Positions 13,401-22,990 of a stretch of 64,000 bases of DNA are shown piece after piece; position 1 is the first letter of the stretch; each line of letters starts with the position of its first letter. The notes beneath the pieces are model-generated. The model did not search any database and was not told the origin of the DNA. It saw only the letters and a list, made by a program, of their open reading frames with translations. The position numbers and the translations under genes are program-made. The stretch lies in assembly GCA_030562195.1 (NCBI GenBank), contig JAUJPP010000012.1, positions 1,736,001-1,800,000 on the forward strand, read 5' to 3'. The stretch is from Nipponacmea schrenckii (lineage: Eukaryota; Mollusca; Gastropoda; Lottiidae).

Positions 13401-15902
13401 TTTGTCAATCATAGATTATCTATTGATCCACTAGGACCTAGATGATATTGGGGGAATATTATTTTAACAGTGTTATTTAATCTATTGTAGAGATTATTAA
13501 AAGAAGATATTAAACCATTAAAATTTTACCCATTTGTCTATTTACTGGTATCAATATTTCCTTTAATAAACAGGTAATCTCCCTTACCTTATATAATAGA
13601 TATGAAGCGTTTTTATTTAACCAAATTATTTCAACTCGCATTTTGATGGTTGATTATAAATTATTAGTCAATTTAGTGTTAAAATGAAAGGAATCAATAG
13701 AATAAACTGACATTATGTATATGATTGTGTCCATTTTAAACAAAAGCGGAAGCTTTACCTAAGTGTCATTAGTTCAATTGACTTGTAAATAACACTTCTA
13801 AATATTGCAGCAAGAGTGAAGACATTCAGCAAACTAGGAATAAATCTTCACAAGTAAATTTCTAATCTATTTAAGTGTACCATAGTGACTAATTGTCTAA
13901 CCTGCTTTTCACAGGATATCAACTTACATCATTATATTGTATTATTATTTTAGAATACAGAATGCTATCAGTCCTCATAATCATGTCTTTGCATTGGTTT
14001 TACTTGCCTCAATATTCGCTCCTCTACATGGTAAGATTTTATTTAAAGAAAGGATCACATGCTCAATTCTAAATACTTATGATTCTGGTAATAAGTAGAG
14101 AAAAAATTAATATTTTTATTTGCCTTTGAAAATGCATAATCAAAGATTACTAAGATTACTATTGCTATTGAAGTAAGTGGAAGAAAAACCCTTAATAATA
14201 ATTATAATGTCACATATGGGTACAACTACTTATATAAGGTTATTCTAATCAGCTTATTATGCTGTCTATATTTGCATGTTAATCACTAACTTAATGTGAA
14301 TTTAATTCTTGACTTTTCTATTCCCAAATATATGTCTTTAAATTGCAGGTGCATTGATTGCTATAGTTTTTGGGATGGATATTGAAACAATAAAAAGACT
14401 TACTCCAAGACAAATAATGGTAATGTTTTGTTCATTATATTTAGTTATAACTCCTACTGATTTTTTTTACAACTAACATACTAGACATAACTAATGTTTC
14501 AAACTTAGAAGGGGCTTGAAATAAAGCATACATTAACTAAAACAAATTGTTAGTACCTTAAGATTTACAATACCTGCTCTGTCAACCTATTGACATTCAG
14601 CCCTTGTATTTTTGTTTAAACCAAGAAATAGTCCTTGGCTTCATCCTTGCAGTCACTATTATTTTAATAGAGCAATTTATCCTTTCATATTCCATTATAT
14701 TGAATGAACACTTCAACTTAATATTTGTAAGGAAAGCATTTATATTGAAAATTATTTTATTTAATGCCTATCATTCTAATATCTAAGTGGTTTTACTGTT
14801 TTTAAACGCCCACATGAATATGTGGACGTATATTGTCCTCGCCTCTGTCCGTCAGTCCGTCAACATTTGTTGTAGACACTATAGAAGCTACAATTTTATA
14901 TGGATTTTAATGAAACTTGGTTTGAGCATTGGAATTGATCAGACAGCAGTCAAGTTTGATTTTGACGATTTTCCGATGAACAGTTTTTGAGTTATTGCCC
15001 CTGCCTCTATATTTGTTGTTTACACAATAGAAGCTACAATTTTATATGGATTTTATTAAACTTGGTGTGAGCATTGGAATTGATAAGACGGTGGTCAAGT
15101 TTGAATTTGACAATTTTTTTGATGAATGGTTTTTTTAGTTATTGCCCTTGACTTAGTAAAATCTTGTCAAAATTTTATTGTGGGTGCAATAGAAGCAACA
15201 ATTTTCATTGGATTTTGATGAAACTTGTGCCCATTGGAATGGATTAGACCTCAGTCAAGTTTGAATTTGACAATTTTCAATGAACGATTTTGAGTTATTG
15301 CCCTTGACTTATCACGTCAAAATTCTATTGTGGTTGATTTGATTACTTTATTTTGATTAAACTCGGTGTAAGGATTAGAATTGATAAGTTTGAATTTGAC
15401 GACTTTTTTTAACGAATCGTTTTTAGTTATTGCCCTTGACTTAGTAAAATTGAGTCAAAAATTTTTGTGGGTGAAAAAGAAGCTACAATTTTTTAATAGA
15501 TTTGATGAAACTTGGTATGAGTATTGAAATAGATAAGATGGTGTTCAAGTTTGAATTTGACGATTTTCTATGGACAGTTTTTGATTTTTTGCCCTTGACT
15601 TCAATATTCAGTGAATGATTTTCGAGTTATTGCTCAATTTATTTTTCTAATTCATTGCTGCCAGTGGGCGTATGTTACCTTGCCTGGCAAGCTATCTTTC
15701 TAATATTTTTAATTTGGCACTTGATAGCAATACTAACCAAACTAACCAACTGTCCTTTCCTCCCTAGGTGGCACTTCAATCTCACCGTTACCATCAGCCT
15801 GTACGAGAATATCCTGTTGCCTTCCATGTACCAGAAGTCCATCCTATTCCAGATCCAGTTTCGCCTAAATTTCGGAATGTGTCTTATTCCAAACTTCATT
15901 GA
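4485..15902 (+). CDS. cAMP-receptor-like (class E type) GPCR, 5' partial, multi-exon
   Basis: Thirteen exons join in phase: 4485-4537, 5276-5330, 8083-8139, 10202-10262, 10533-10620, 10901-10990, 11494-11529, 12593-12671, 13256-13303, 13491-13573, 13954-14030, 14349-14419 and 15768-15902, giving 310 residues without the start. The order matches the slime-mould cAMP-receptor-like family found in molluscs. TM1 is VIAVFSLVGCFFVIFVIW and TM2 LILYLCIGASLDSIAYIM. The first-loop Cys (PLCNFEGW) is followed by TM3 VLLWVLIITINLYFNVV and TM4. The second loop is GPAGAWCWI, with the partner Cys. TM5 to TM7 follow, ending in ETIKRLTPRQIM. The tail is spliced to 15768-15902 or 18271-18405. The donor at 10621 (gtttgt) is weak, but the frame and TM3 support it. 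The first exon is missing. It is predicted to be a plasma-membrane receptor; ligand and G protein are unknown. Confidence 0.88.
4840..4941. repeat. Perfectly adjacent 51-bp tandem duplication
   Basis: The 51-bp unit beginning 'acaattcattgacttact' occurs at 4840-4890 and again at 4891-4941 with one visible difference. It lies in receptor intron 1 (4538-5275). Confidence 0.9.
5370..8040. repeat. 25-bp minisatellite filling receptor intron 2
   Basis: The unit is approximately 'ctctgattgctgaccattatctagt' on the plus strand, degenerate and repeated in the order of 80-100 times, split by an insertion at 6387-6811. Sub-families are visible: 'gcctccaattgctgacc' around 5520-6250, 'ctctcattgcagacc' at 6905-7170, and 'atctagtctctgattg' at 7240-7700. 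It occupies nearly all of the intron between the exons at 5276-5330 and 8083-8139. Short frames on both strands here are artefacts of the repeat. Confidence 0.95.
6387..6811 (-). mobile_element. Non-LTR or SINE-like insertion inside the minisatellite
   Basis: About 425 bp of non-repeat sequence interrupts the array. It is flanked by an 11-bp duplication, 'ctgattgttga', at 6376-6386 and 6812-6822. The array consensus here is 'ctgattgctga', so both flanks share the same T variant, which argues for a true target duplication. Read on the minus strand the element ends in AATAAAATTATTATTATTAT, a typical ATT-tailed retroelement 3' end. No protein is encoded. Confidence 0.75.
8927..9367. mobile_element. 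MITE with about 50-bp inverted ends, TA flanks
   Basis: The left end CTGTAAAGCTAGAAATTATTG and the reverse complement of the right end (CTGTAAGGCTACAAATTATTG) match closely, and both continue into 'aaattaatgcg' motifs. TA dinucleotides flank both ends (8925-8926 and 9368-9369), as for Tc1/mariner-type elements. There is no coding capacity. It lies in receptor intron 3. Confidence 0.75.
11890..12490 (+). repeat. Dispersed ~190-bp repeat, old copies, in receptor intron
   Basis: Begins with the header 'gtgatcatatattgtcgtcacc...ctgtccatcc', followed by about three degenerate monomers with 'gatttgaatgaaatttgg' and 'ttattgcccttgacttag'. Intronic, between exons 11494-11529 and 12593-12671. Confidence 0.75.
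14790..15710 (+). repeat. Dispersed ~190-bp repeat, tandem monomers
   Basis: The header 'cccacatgaatatgtggacg' and 'tattgtcctcgcctctgtcc' is followed by about four to five monomers carrying 'agaagctacaattttat', 'tgatgaaacttggt', 'caagtttgaatttgac' and 'gttattgcccttgactta'. It ends near 15700 with 'ccttgcctggcaagctatct'. It lies just upstream of the terminal receptor exon at 15768. Frames within it are repeat-derived. Confidence 0.9.
15768..15902 (+). CDS. Receptor alternative terminal exon A
   Basis: The acceptor 'tcctccctag' precedes a 135-nt open exon of 44 residues plus TGA, entered in phase 0 from the exon ending at 14419. It starts VALQSHRYHQ, continues with VREYPVAFH and ends SYSKLH. 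The VREYP segment resembles the tail of related mollusc receptors as I recall them. It is mutually alternative with the exon at 18271-18405. An AATAAA at 17306-17311 could end this transcript. Confidence 0.85.
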   Translation: MALQSHRYHQPVREYPVAFHVPEVHPIPDPVSPKFRNVSYSKLH

Positions 15903-17305
15903 ACACAGCTGGGTAGTTGATTTGGCTTTAGATAGATGTCTGACTAGACCAATTGGTTGTTAAGATAAAAAAACAGCCTGACTCGAGCTCTAATTTATTG
16001 ATTTAAATGGATGCTCCAGTTTGGTCTTTGACAGTATGAATTTCTGTATTGAAGACCTTGGCTCTATTTTCCACCAATTCCTCATTAAAGCCCAAAATGA
16101 TCTACCTGTGACTTAAGTTCTTGTCTTGTTCAGTTGAGCAATGTGGGACTAATAGATCTGAGGAATATGAAGAATGCTTCAGTGAACATCTGAAAAAACA
16201 GTTCATTTGTGAAAAATGAGTTTTCATCCAATTTAGATTGAGATTGATATATATTTTTATAAATGGTACCTTGAATTGATTACCTATTCCTAACATGCAA
16301 GTTTGTAAAAGTAATATTATGTGCAATTGCTGCTGTATGCAAATATTACCTCGCCTTTTATGTATAGTATTGTAAATATCTGCTTTTATTTCTTATGGTT
16401 ACAATATAAAGGCAATCGTGTAACTTAGTAAAGTGGATTATCGCAGATCCAGGATGGACTTCATACAATAAGCTAATGTGTAAATAATTCATGATAAACA
16501 TAGTTTGTAATTTATGTATGGAACCGCTGCACAAATTTGCAAACTAGTCCTTTTGTTCACTAAACTTAAAGTAAACCAATATAATGTAAGCTATAATCCC
16601 TCTAAACATTTGTATATGTTTAACCATTTTTATATTTATATTTTTTAATTGACTTAGTGTCAATACTATCATTCCATCTTTGTAGACATTCCCATGAAGC
16701 CCATTGAACAATGGTTAGCCCCTCTATTGACTTGAAATAATTTGGTAGTTACCAATTGACTTATTAAAACTAACATTAATTAATTAATAATACTAAAGTA
16801 ATATTGATTGGCCAACTGCTTTTATATGTAATAAAGTAACTTAGTAGGCCCAGCATCAATGACTTAGATCTATTTTGTGTTCAACTCGTTTCGTTCAAGC
16901 AATCTATTTTATAATACAGGATATCTGTTTTAATCACAGTTCCATTTTCAGTTCTAAAACATTGAACTTTACTTGATGCTTTGTCCAAAAAATTTTTAAC
17001 TCACTTATAAATGTGATTTTGAATGATAAAAGGTAGTACACAGTTTATAGTTCTGTAAAAAATTGGTTGTGTTGGAAAACTAGGATTACCAGAGATACAA
17101 AAAATACCAAATATGTCTATTGTTGTATTTTTTTAAGTAGGCCTTAAAGAAGCTAAAAGCTTGTGGGTAATCACCAATCCTGTATGAATTTGATGCTTGA
17201 ATTATGGTTTTAATATTTATATGTAGAATTCACCTTGTGATGGTCATTTGTGTATATTAGCTGTGTTTATTTTATATTTTTACATTAAAATGATAAATTG
17301 TATAT

Positions 17306-17311
17306 AATAAA
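17306..17311 (+). terminator. Candidate polyadenylation signal, receptor isoform A
   Basis: AATAAA within 'tatataataaatgat', about 1.4 kb after the exon A stop. Other AT-rich candidates exist, so the assignment is tentative. Confidence 0.35.
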
Positions 17312-17315
17312 TGAT

Positions 17316-17420
17316 ATTGTGCTTTCTCCACCACTGATATAGCTTTAAGCATTGTGCTTTCTCCACCACTGATATAGCTTTAACTAATCATTGTGCTTTC
17401 TCCACAACTAATATAGCTCT
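17316..17420. repeat. Short triplicated unit
   Basis: Three copies of 'attgtgctttctccaccact' followed by 'gatatagcttta' start at about 17316, 17351 and 17389; the third is diverged ('cacaactaatatagctc'). Confidence 0.85.
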
Positions 17421-17689
17421 TACTTAGCAATTGATTTAGTCTAAAACTTGAGGATTTAGCCTCATATTATAATTTTTCACAAGTGGCTCTCTCTTCCATA
17501 TCCTTAGATATCTTTTAGATGATCTTCTGTAAATTTGTACAATTTGGTAGCATTTCATAGACTTGATACATTAGACTATGTGAATAATGTGTTCTTATTA
17601 ACAAAAATGTTTTGGGAAAGTTAAGCAAGTATTTAACAAACTCATCATAACAAGTTTGCTTTAATTCTAAATTAATCTCTATATCCCTT

Positions 17690-17965
17690 TTTATATGCCC
17701 ACATGAATATGTGGATATAATATATTGTCGTCGCCCCTGTCCGTTGGTCTGTCAGTTTGCTACAATTTTTCAATGGATTTAAATGAAACTTGGTATGAGT
17801 ATTTAAATTGATAACACTGGCAATCAAGTTTGAATTTGATGGTTTTTCAATGAATGGTTGTTTGAGTTTTTGGCCTTGACTAGGTAAAATTGAGTCAAAA
17901 TTTATTTGTGGGTGCAGTGGAAGCTACAATTCTCAATGAATTATGATGAAACTTGGTGTGAGCTT
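17690..17965 (+). repeat. Dispersed ~190-bp repeat copy
   Basis: Header 'cccacatgaatatgtggata' with 'attgtcgtcgcccctgtcc', then about 1.3 monomers, ending with 'gcttgcctggcaattatct'. Same family as 14790-15710; it lies between the two alternative receptor tails. Confidence 0.88.
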
Positions 17966-18111
17966 GCCTGGCAATTATCTTCATAAAAAGGTTGTCAATT
18001 TAGATTGAAGCAATGAACATTAATATTCATTTAGCAAACAAGTCATGTAATGAAATACAGGTTATCCAGCAGATGTTAACTAATATTTATACCATGTTTT
18101 CCATTTTAAAT

Positions 18112-18222
18112 AGTCTATTATGTACACATTGATGAATACAATTTATCTTGTTTTGTTTGTTGTGTAGCATATGCTGAAGGTGGGGCTTGTATGTCAGTGG
18201 TGCTCTTTGCAGACAACTAAAT
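18112..18222 (+). repeat. Dispersed repeat R2, copy 2
   Basis: Matches 2020-2125 over about 100 bp, including 'tatgctgaaggtggggct' and 'gtgctctttgcagacaact'. It ends about 50 bp before the exon B acceptor. Confidence 0.6.
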
Positions 18223-18270
18223 AGCTTAACAAGTTTCCTTTTATTTATTATGATTTGGATTATTTTTCAG

Positions 18271-18405
18271 GTTGCTCTAATGGCTCACAGAGTTCCTAAA
18301 ACCCAGTTACAAGCCTACCCTGTTGAGGTTAACAATAGACCTACTGATCAAGACAATGAAGAGGGTCAGACAACTGAGGAAACAGCAGCTATTCCACATT
18401 CCTAA
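18271..18405 (+). CDS. Receptor alternative terminal exon B
   Basis: The acceptor 'tatttttcag' precedes an exon of exactly 135 nt, entered in phase 0, with 44 residues plus TAA. It begins VALMAHRVPK, has AYPVEV at the place where exon A has EYPVAF, and ends in an acidic tail (DQDNEEGQTTEE, then AAIPHS). The shared VAL-x-x-HR start and the YPV motif indicate that it arose by duplication of the same exon. AATAAA lies 119 bp downstream. It is probably a C-terminal tail isoform that alters trafficking or partner binding; that role is inferred. Confidence 0.8.
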   Translation, partial: VALMAHRVPKTQLQAYPVEVNNRPTDQDNEEGQTTEETAAIPHS

Positions 18406-18523
18406 ATGATAAAATAATATGATCAATTGAAATAACGCTTCCGATAAATATTGGCTGATTGATCTACTGGTAACTCAAGTGCAGCAATAGACTGTCTATC
18501 ATTATACATTAATTTTTTTAAAC

Positions 18524-18529
18524 AATAAA
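18524..18529 (+). terminator. Candidate polyadenylation signal, receptor isoform B
   Basis: AATAAA within 'aacaataaaagaag', 119 bp after the exon B stop, a plausible distance for a short 3' UTR. Confidence 0.5.
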
Positions 18530-18727
18530 AGAAGATTTTAATGTAATAAGTAATGATGAAGTAGTGTCCAATGTAGACATGTACAGTAAACTACAAGAAA
18601 CAAGATTTCATTTCAAATAAGATAATATAAATGACACTTTGGGATCATTTGATATGAATATATAATAATGTGGGTTTTAAACATACATGTATATTTAATT
18701 TTTAACTAAATTATTACTTAAATCAAA

Positions 18728-18945
18728 TCTGTACTGGCATTGATTTCTCTTTTCCTGTGATTCTGTATTTTGATATTTTGTTTTCATTTGTGATACGTGT
18801 TATGTAGCCTAATTATTGCAGTGATTTAAATGCTGTGATTTTGTAAATAAGCCAGTCATGTTTGTTTCATCTATAATCGTGTGTTAAGTCTACATAAACT
18901 TTTAAGTGACTAAATATGTCTTTTTTTTTCTGATGATGACATTTT
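18728..18945 (+). repeat. Dispersed repeat R1, copy 2
   Basis: Matches 23430-23650 in order: 'ttttcctgtgattctgta', 'tttgatattttg', 'gatacgtgttatgtag', 'catgtttgtttcatc' and 'aaatatgtctttttttt'. It is directly followed by the header of the ~190-bp repeat. Confidence 0.75.
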
Positions 18946-19323
18946 TATACACCCATGAATTTATGGACATATATTGTCGATGCCCCTGTCCGTCAGTCTG
19001 TCAGTCAACATTTGTTGTAGACACTATAGAAGCTACAATTTTCTAAGGATTTTAATGAAACTTGGTGTGAGCGTTGGAAATGATAAGACAGCATTGGAGT
19101 TTGAAATTGAAGACATTTTCAATGACTGGTTTGCGAGTTATTGCCCTTGACTTACTAAAATCGCGTCAAAATTTTATTTTGGGTACAGTAGAAGCTACAA
19201 TTTTCAATGGATTTTGATGAAACTTGGTATGAGTATTTAAATTAATAAGACAGCTGGCAAGTTTGAATTTGATGATTTTTAGATGAACGGTTTTTGAGTT
19301 ATTGCCCTTGTTAAGACGTCGGC
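18946..19323 (+). repeat. Dispersed ~190-bp repeat, interrupted by a LINE
   Basis: Header 'cacccatgaatttatggaca' and 'atgcccctgtccgtcagt', then two monomers. The second monomer breaks off at 'aaggtttgaatt', where a LINE has inserted (see 19324-21056). Confidence 0.88.
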
Positions 19324-21056
19324 AAGGTTTGAATTAAAAACAGTTTTAATCAAAATATGAAACAATTAGGAATTACAATATGTAAAGATTTTATTAAAAT
19401 ATTAGGAATAGTTTTTTCTATACATAGTGATATTATGATTAAAATTAATTATATTGATAAGATAACTGAAATGAAAAGTACAATTGCTAATTGGAGTAAA
19501 CATAACCTTAATTTGTCAGGTAAAATTCAAATTATAAAAACTTTTATTATATCTAAAATCTCTTATTCTGCTTCAGCAACTTTTCTCCCAAATTATATAT
19601 TGAAAGACATTAACAAATTATTATATCAATTCTTATGGAACGGTCCAGATAAAATTAAACGAGAATGTATTATACAAGATTTTGATAATGGTGGACTAAG
19701 AATGCTAAATGCTGAGGATTTTTTTAAAAGCAAGTGTATTTTTTGGATTAAGAAGATTTTAATATCTGCAGATGAAACTTGGTTAATCCCATACAAATAT
19801 ATTTTGTCTAAGTACAATGGTTTAATACTTCCTGCATGTAATTTTTCAGAAAAAATAAACATAAATAGTGCTTTTTATGCGGATTTATTTGAAAAATGGC
19901 ATTCACTTTATACTGTAAATATAGAAAATTCAGATGAATTACTTAAACAAATAGTTTGGAATAATAAACATGTGAAAATAGGAAATAGTCCTATATTTGA
20001 CAACAATTTATATAGCAATGGAATTTTATCTGTGCAGGATGTTTTCAATTCAAATACATGTAAAAATTTAAAAAATAATTTAATATTAACAGGAATTAAA
20101 CATTGTCTGAAAGATAAAATATTTTCTTCTAATGACAATTCAGCCTATACACTTAATATTCCTATAGGACAGATTATAAACGATAACCTGGAAAAAATTT
20201 ATAAACATAATTTAGATTCAATAACGTCAAAAAACATATATGATATCCTAATCAAAAAACGCTTTGTAAAACCACATGGTATAGAATGCTGGGAACACAT
20301 GCTTAGTAAAAATTTGACTGAAGAAGAGTTTACACTATTATTTAAGAAAACAAAAATTGTTATCTACAATATTGAAATTAGAGATTTTGAATTTAAATTC
20401 TTACATAGAATCATTTTTACAAATTTCAGACTACATAAAATAGGTATTGAACAGAGTTCACTGTGTGAATTTTGTAGTAGCGATTTAGAAACTATTGAAC
20501 ATTTATTTTTATATTGTAATATTTCTCAAGTTCTCTGGAATTTCCTATCACAGCTATTTAGTTTTCATCAATTTCCACTTCATATCGATACAATAGTGAA
20601 GGTCTTTGGATTACCAAATATTCCAACTAATATGTCTAAAGCAATGTGGCATTTTATAAATCACACTATTGTTTTGACTAAATATTTTATATATCGTTCC
20701 AAATTGCAAAAACTGGAGCCAAGCATTATAAGATTTAAAAGTTTTCTGACCGAAATAGCTTCGACAGAGTTAAAATGTTTAGGAGACACTAGTTTGTACA
20801 GTCTGTATCAAGAAAAATGGAATTTCCTTTGTTTTTAGAGAGTTTAATTTAAATAATCTTCAAAAGACATCCTTGCCTCTTGCATTTAAATGATGTGTTA
20901 ATATTCCACTGATACATCTGTCACACATCCTGTTATATTCAACATAAATATAGTTATTGGGAGAAAGTACTATACACACATAATAGTATGTATTATAATT
21001 ATTGATGTATTCCTTGAAGCAATAAAGATTTAAAAAAAAAAAAAGGTTTGAATTAA
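19324..21056 (+). mobile_element. 5'-truncated LINE with 14-bp target duplication
   Basis: The duplication 'aaggtttgaattaa' flanks the insert at 19324-19337 and 21043-21056. In between are a reverse-transcriptase C-terminal frame (19357-20838), a short 3' UTR, AATAAA at 21021-21026 and an A-run of about 13 (21032-21044, overlapping the duplication). The catalytic part of the RT and the endonuclease are absent, so it is dead on arrival. The perfect duplication and unbroken frame suggest a young insertion. Confidence 0.9.
19357..20838 (+). CDS. LINE ORF2 C-terminal fragment (RT thumb and CCHC-like tail)
   Basis: This 493-residue open frame is the region after the catalytic YxDD box of a non-LTR reverse transcriptase. 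Early residues read IKILGIVF and W-x10-LNLSGKIQIIKTFIISKISY, then ASATFLPNYILKDINKLLYQ and FLWNG, with DNGGLRMLN about 25 residues on. This is the thumb and connector pattern of L1/Tx1-clade elements. Near the C-terminus CEFC-x8-H-x4-C resembles the zinc knuckle common in ORF2 tails. The apparent start Met is incidental, because truncation happened upstream. No stops or frameshifts interrupt it. It has no catalytic capacity on its own. The clade assignment is from motif appearance only. Confidence 0.85.
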   Translation: MKQLGITICKDFIKILGIVFSIHSDIMIKINYIDKITEMKSTIANWSKHNLNLSGKIQIIKTFIISKISYSASATFLPNYILKDINKLLYQFLWNGPDKIKRECIIQDFDNGGLRMLNAEDFFKSKCIFWIKKILISADETWLIPYKYILSKYNGLILPACNFSEKININSAFYADLFEKWHSLYTVNIENSDELLKQIVWNNKHVKIGNSPIFDNNLYSNGILSVQDVFNSNTCKNLKNNLILTGIKHCLKDKIFSSNDNSAYTLNIPIGQIINDNLEKIYKHNLDSITSKNIYDILIKKRFVKPHGIECWEHMLSKNLTEEEFTLLFKKTKIVIYNIEIRDFEFKFLHRIIFTNFRLHKIGIEQSSLCEFCSSDLETIEHLFLYCNISQVLWNFLSQLFSFHQFPLHIDTIVKVFGLPNIPTNMSKAMWHFINHTIVLTKYFIYRSKLQKLEPSIIRFKSFLTEIASTELKCLGDTSLYSLYQEKWNFLCF

Positions 21057-21060
21057 CAGA

Positions 21061-21125
21061 ACTTTTCGGACTAGTGAGGTGAAACGACTCGTTCATATCA
21101 TTCCCGTAACCCAGCATGGGCACAA
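21061..21125 (+). repeat. Dispersed repeat R3, copy 1, left piece
   Basis: 'acttttcggactagtgaggt' then 'gaaacgactcgttcatatca' matches 25075-25145. The remainder of copy 1 resumes at 22632 after about 1.5 kb absent from the other copy. Confidence 0.7.
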
Positions 21126-21561
21126 TTTAACTGTATGGACTTGGTTTGCCATCTGTTTCCATGTTAAATCACAAAATTCGACTGTCCTGGACGTGAAGGA
21201 TACACAGCAAATCTATGCACTTTTACCTGAGAAAGAAATAGGCAGAATAATTTGTCTTTGCATGGGGTGCTCATTCTACAACAGACGGAGATTCAAAGTC
21301 AACAACGATAATTCATTGAAGACTATGAAAAGTTTACACTCTATATTCTGTGCTGGCGGTCATAGCTGGTGGAACAGATCTCTGGCTTTGGCTTCAAACA
21401 ATTTAAATAGACTACAAATGAATGACCATGATAAGTTTTTGTTAAACGAACTTTCAAAAATGAGATTAAGTGAGGAATTAACAAAACACGTTTTAAAACA
21501 GAACAGCAGAGTTGTGAGTTTGAAAACAGATGCATTAGCATTTTGCTTCCCAAAAATGTGA
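21079..21561 (+). CDS. Unknown protein fragment, possibly decayed
   Basis: A 160-residue open frame that I do not recognise. Its composition looks protein-like from about residue 35, with acidic and basic stretches (LLPEKEIGRIICLCMGC, then NRRRFKVNND), GGHSWWNRSLALASNNLNRL and a charged helix-like C-terminus. After the TGA at 21559 a neighbouring frame continues in a similar style (NYGRNAMEWLSFAISEQILG), which suggests an older, longer coding sequence now broken by a frameshift or stop. The first ~15 residues overlap repeat R3, so the true start is unknown. It could be a transposon-derived remnant. No splice sites were convincing. Confidence 0.35.
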   Translation: MKRLVHIIPVTQHGHNLTVWTWFAICFHVKSQNSTVLDVKDTQQIYALLPEKEIGRIICLCMGCSFYNRRRFKVNNDNSLKTMKSLHSIFCAGGHSWWNRSLALASNNLNRLQMNDHDKFLLNELSKMRLSEELTKHVLKQNSRVVSLKTDALAFCFPKM

Positions 21562-22427
21562 ATTACGGAAGAAATGCTATGGAATGGCTTTCATTTGCAA
21601 TCTCAGAACAAATCTTGGGGTAAAGGAGGCCACAGAACTAAGGCAGAGTTTTTAGGAGCAAAACTGTCAACTAAGACTTTGCTATCATTGTGCAGTATAG
21701 AGAAACAATCATTGTGCAGTAAAAGGCAGTACAAAGGAAGAAAACTTTTCTCTCAAGGAAATAAGATTTTATGATTTCGCTATAATATGAAAATAAAATT
21801 CAAACAGAAGGCTACAATTAGACATAAGCAAGTGTTTTTCAGGATATTGAACATTCATATACTCAATGATGTAATTGTTTGCTTTTAAAAACTGTATTAT
21901 TTGCACTGAAAATGAAAAGGCAATTAGTTTGGTTTAAGTATTTGTTCTTTAAATCTCCAGTCTGGCAACTTAACACCGGTACCAGACCGAGATTCCCCCC
22001 CCCCCAAACCCCCTCTTCATTCATATTTCACCCTTAATATAAGCATTATGAAGAATTATAATAATGTAAACAGACTGAGGCCTAACAATAATGAGTATGG
22101 TATATTGCTACAGCAAGCTAATTACCAACCCACCGAGCTACGATACAGCGCCAGTATACGGCAAGCAGCTGCGCACAATTGAAATCTGAGCTATGATCAA
22201 AGTATAAATCAAGAATTATTTTTTTACAGTTTTAAATATATAGCATACCTGGTCTTGCCAACCAACCGAAAAATAATGTCTGTTATTGTTAATGTGGTGG
22301 AGCTCAAGATTGAGATGGACAATATTGATACATAATGAGTTACGACAAAATTGGAACAGTCAAATTTTGATGGCAGAACGAAATCTTCAGTCATAGAAAT
22401 CGTGAAGGCTTATTATTCGATAGAATA

Positions 22428-22655
22428 GTGTTCCATAGAAAACTAGCAAATTTATCTGCCGGTACCAATAATTCCTGCAGGATATGGCAGGGGGCTTTGA
22501 CATCAAATAGGAAGTATGGGGTAATATCTATCAAGTGTCCCATTAGTCATAGAAAAATAGAACTAAATTCTTATACAATCATAAGACTTAATTTTTTCAC
22601 TGGACTGAGTCTATATTTTTATAATCATTTGGTTACCATTCGGCATCTTCGGTAA
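22428..22655 (+). pseudogene. Fragment resembling a His-Me (HNH-like) endonuclease zinc-loop domain
   Basis: A frame of 75 residues contains a Cys-x-Ile-Trp-Gln-Gly core followed eleven residues later by KYGVISI, then HRKIELNSYTIIRL. This recalls the 'C-x-W-x-G ... YG-x-I ... HR-x-x-Y' start of zinc-binding-loop homing-endonuclease domains, which are found scattered in mollusc and cnidarian genomes. The expected HR-x-x-Y and the later cysteine/histidine cluster are absent, and the frame runs into repeat R3 at 22632, so this is a truncated relic at best. The match is from memory of the motif. Confidence 0.4.
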
Positions 22656-22990
22656 GTTTCTGTGACTCGGTCTGAAATAGACAAGATACAATCACGGTGG
22701 GCTGTGTGTTTATAATGATACACAATCTAATAAACAGACAGTAACAGCCTGTTTCATATATCTCAACTACTTTTTAACCTACAAAACTCTAATACGTAGT
22801 TGAAGTTAAATCTGTGACAAATCTATCCAATTCTTAGTCTTTGTGATTTTGACATTTTTCACTTTGAGTAGGCCTACGACTCCTGATAAATAAATCAAAA
22901 TTTGATTTAACACTTATTGTCTTGACATATGCAATGCTGCATCATGAAAGAGCCATTCAAGAAATTGCCAGAAAATCTATAAATATTAGG
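22632..22990 (+). repeat. Dispersed or duplicated repeat R3, copy 1, right piece
   Basis: About 350 bp aligns with 25160-25505: 'gtctgaaatagacaagatac', 'ggctgtgtgtttataa', 'acgtagttga', 'cttgacatatgcaatgctgc' and 'atcatgaaagag' are near-identical or colinear. It lies about 750 bp before the first THAP exon, whereas copy 2 ends about 40 bp before the second. Confidence 0.85.

Larger units (their letters stand above)
15903..17689 (+). other. Probable 3' UTR of receptor isoform A and following sequence
   Basis: No supported coding sequence; the frames on both strands are short and featureless. It contains AATAAA at 17306-17311 and a triplicated 35-38-bp unit right after it. I infer that the transcript using exon A ends near 17330. 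Confidence 0.4.

Noticed and set aside
20860..21123. Minus-strand 87-residue frame
   Set aside because: Covers the LINE 3' UTR, its A-tail and flanking repeat.
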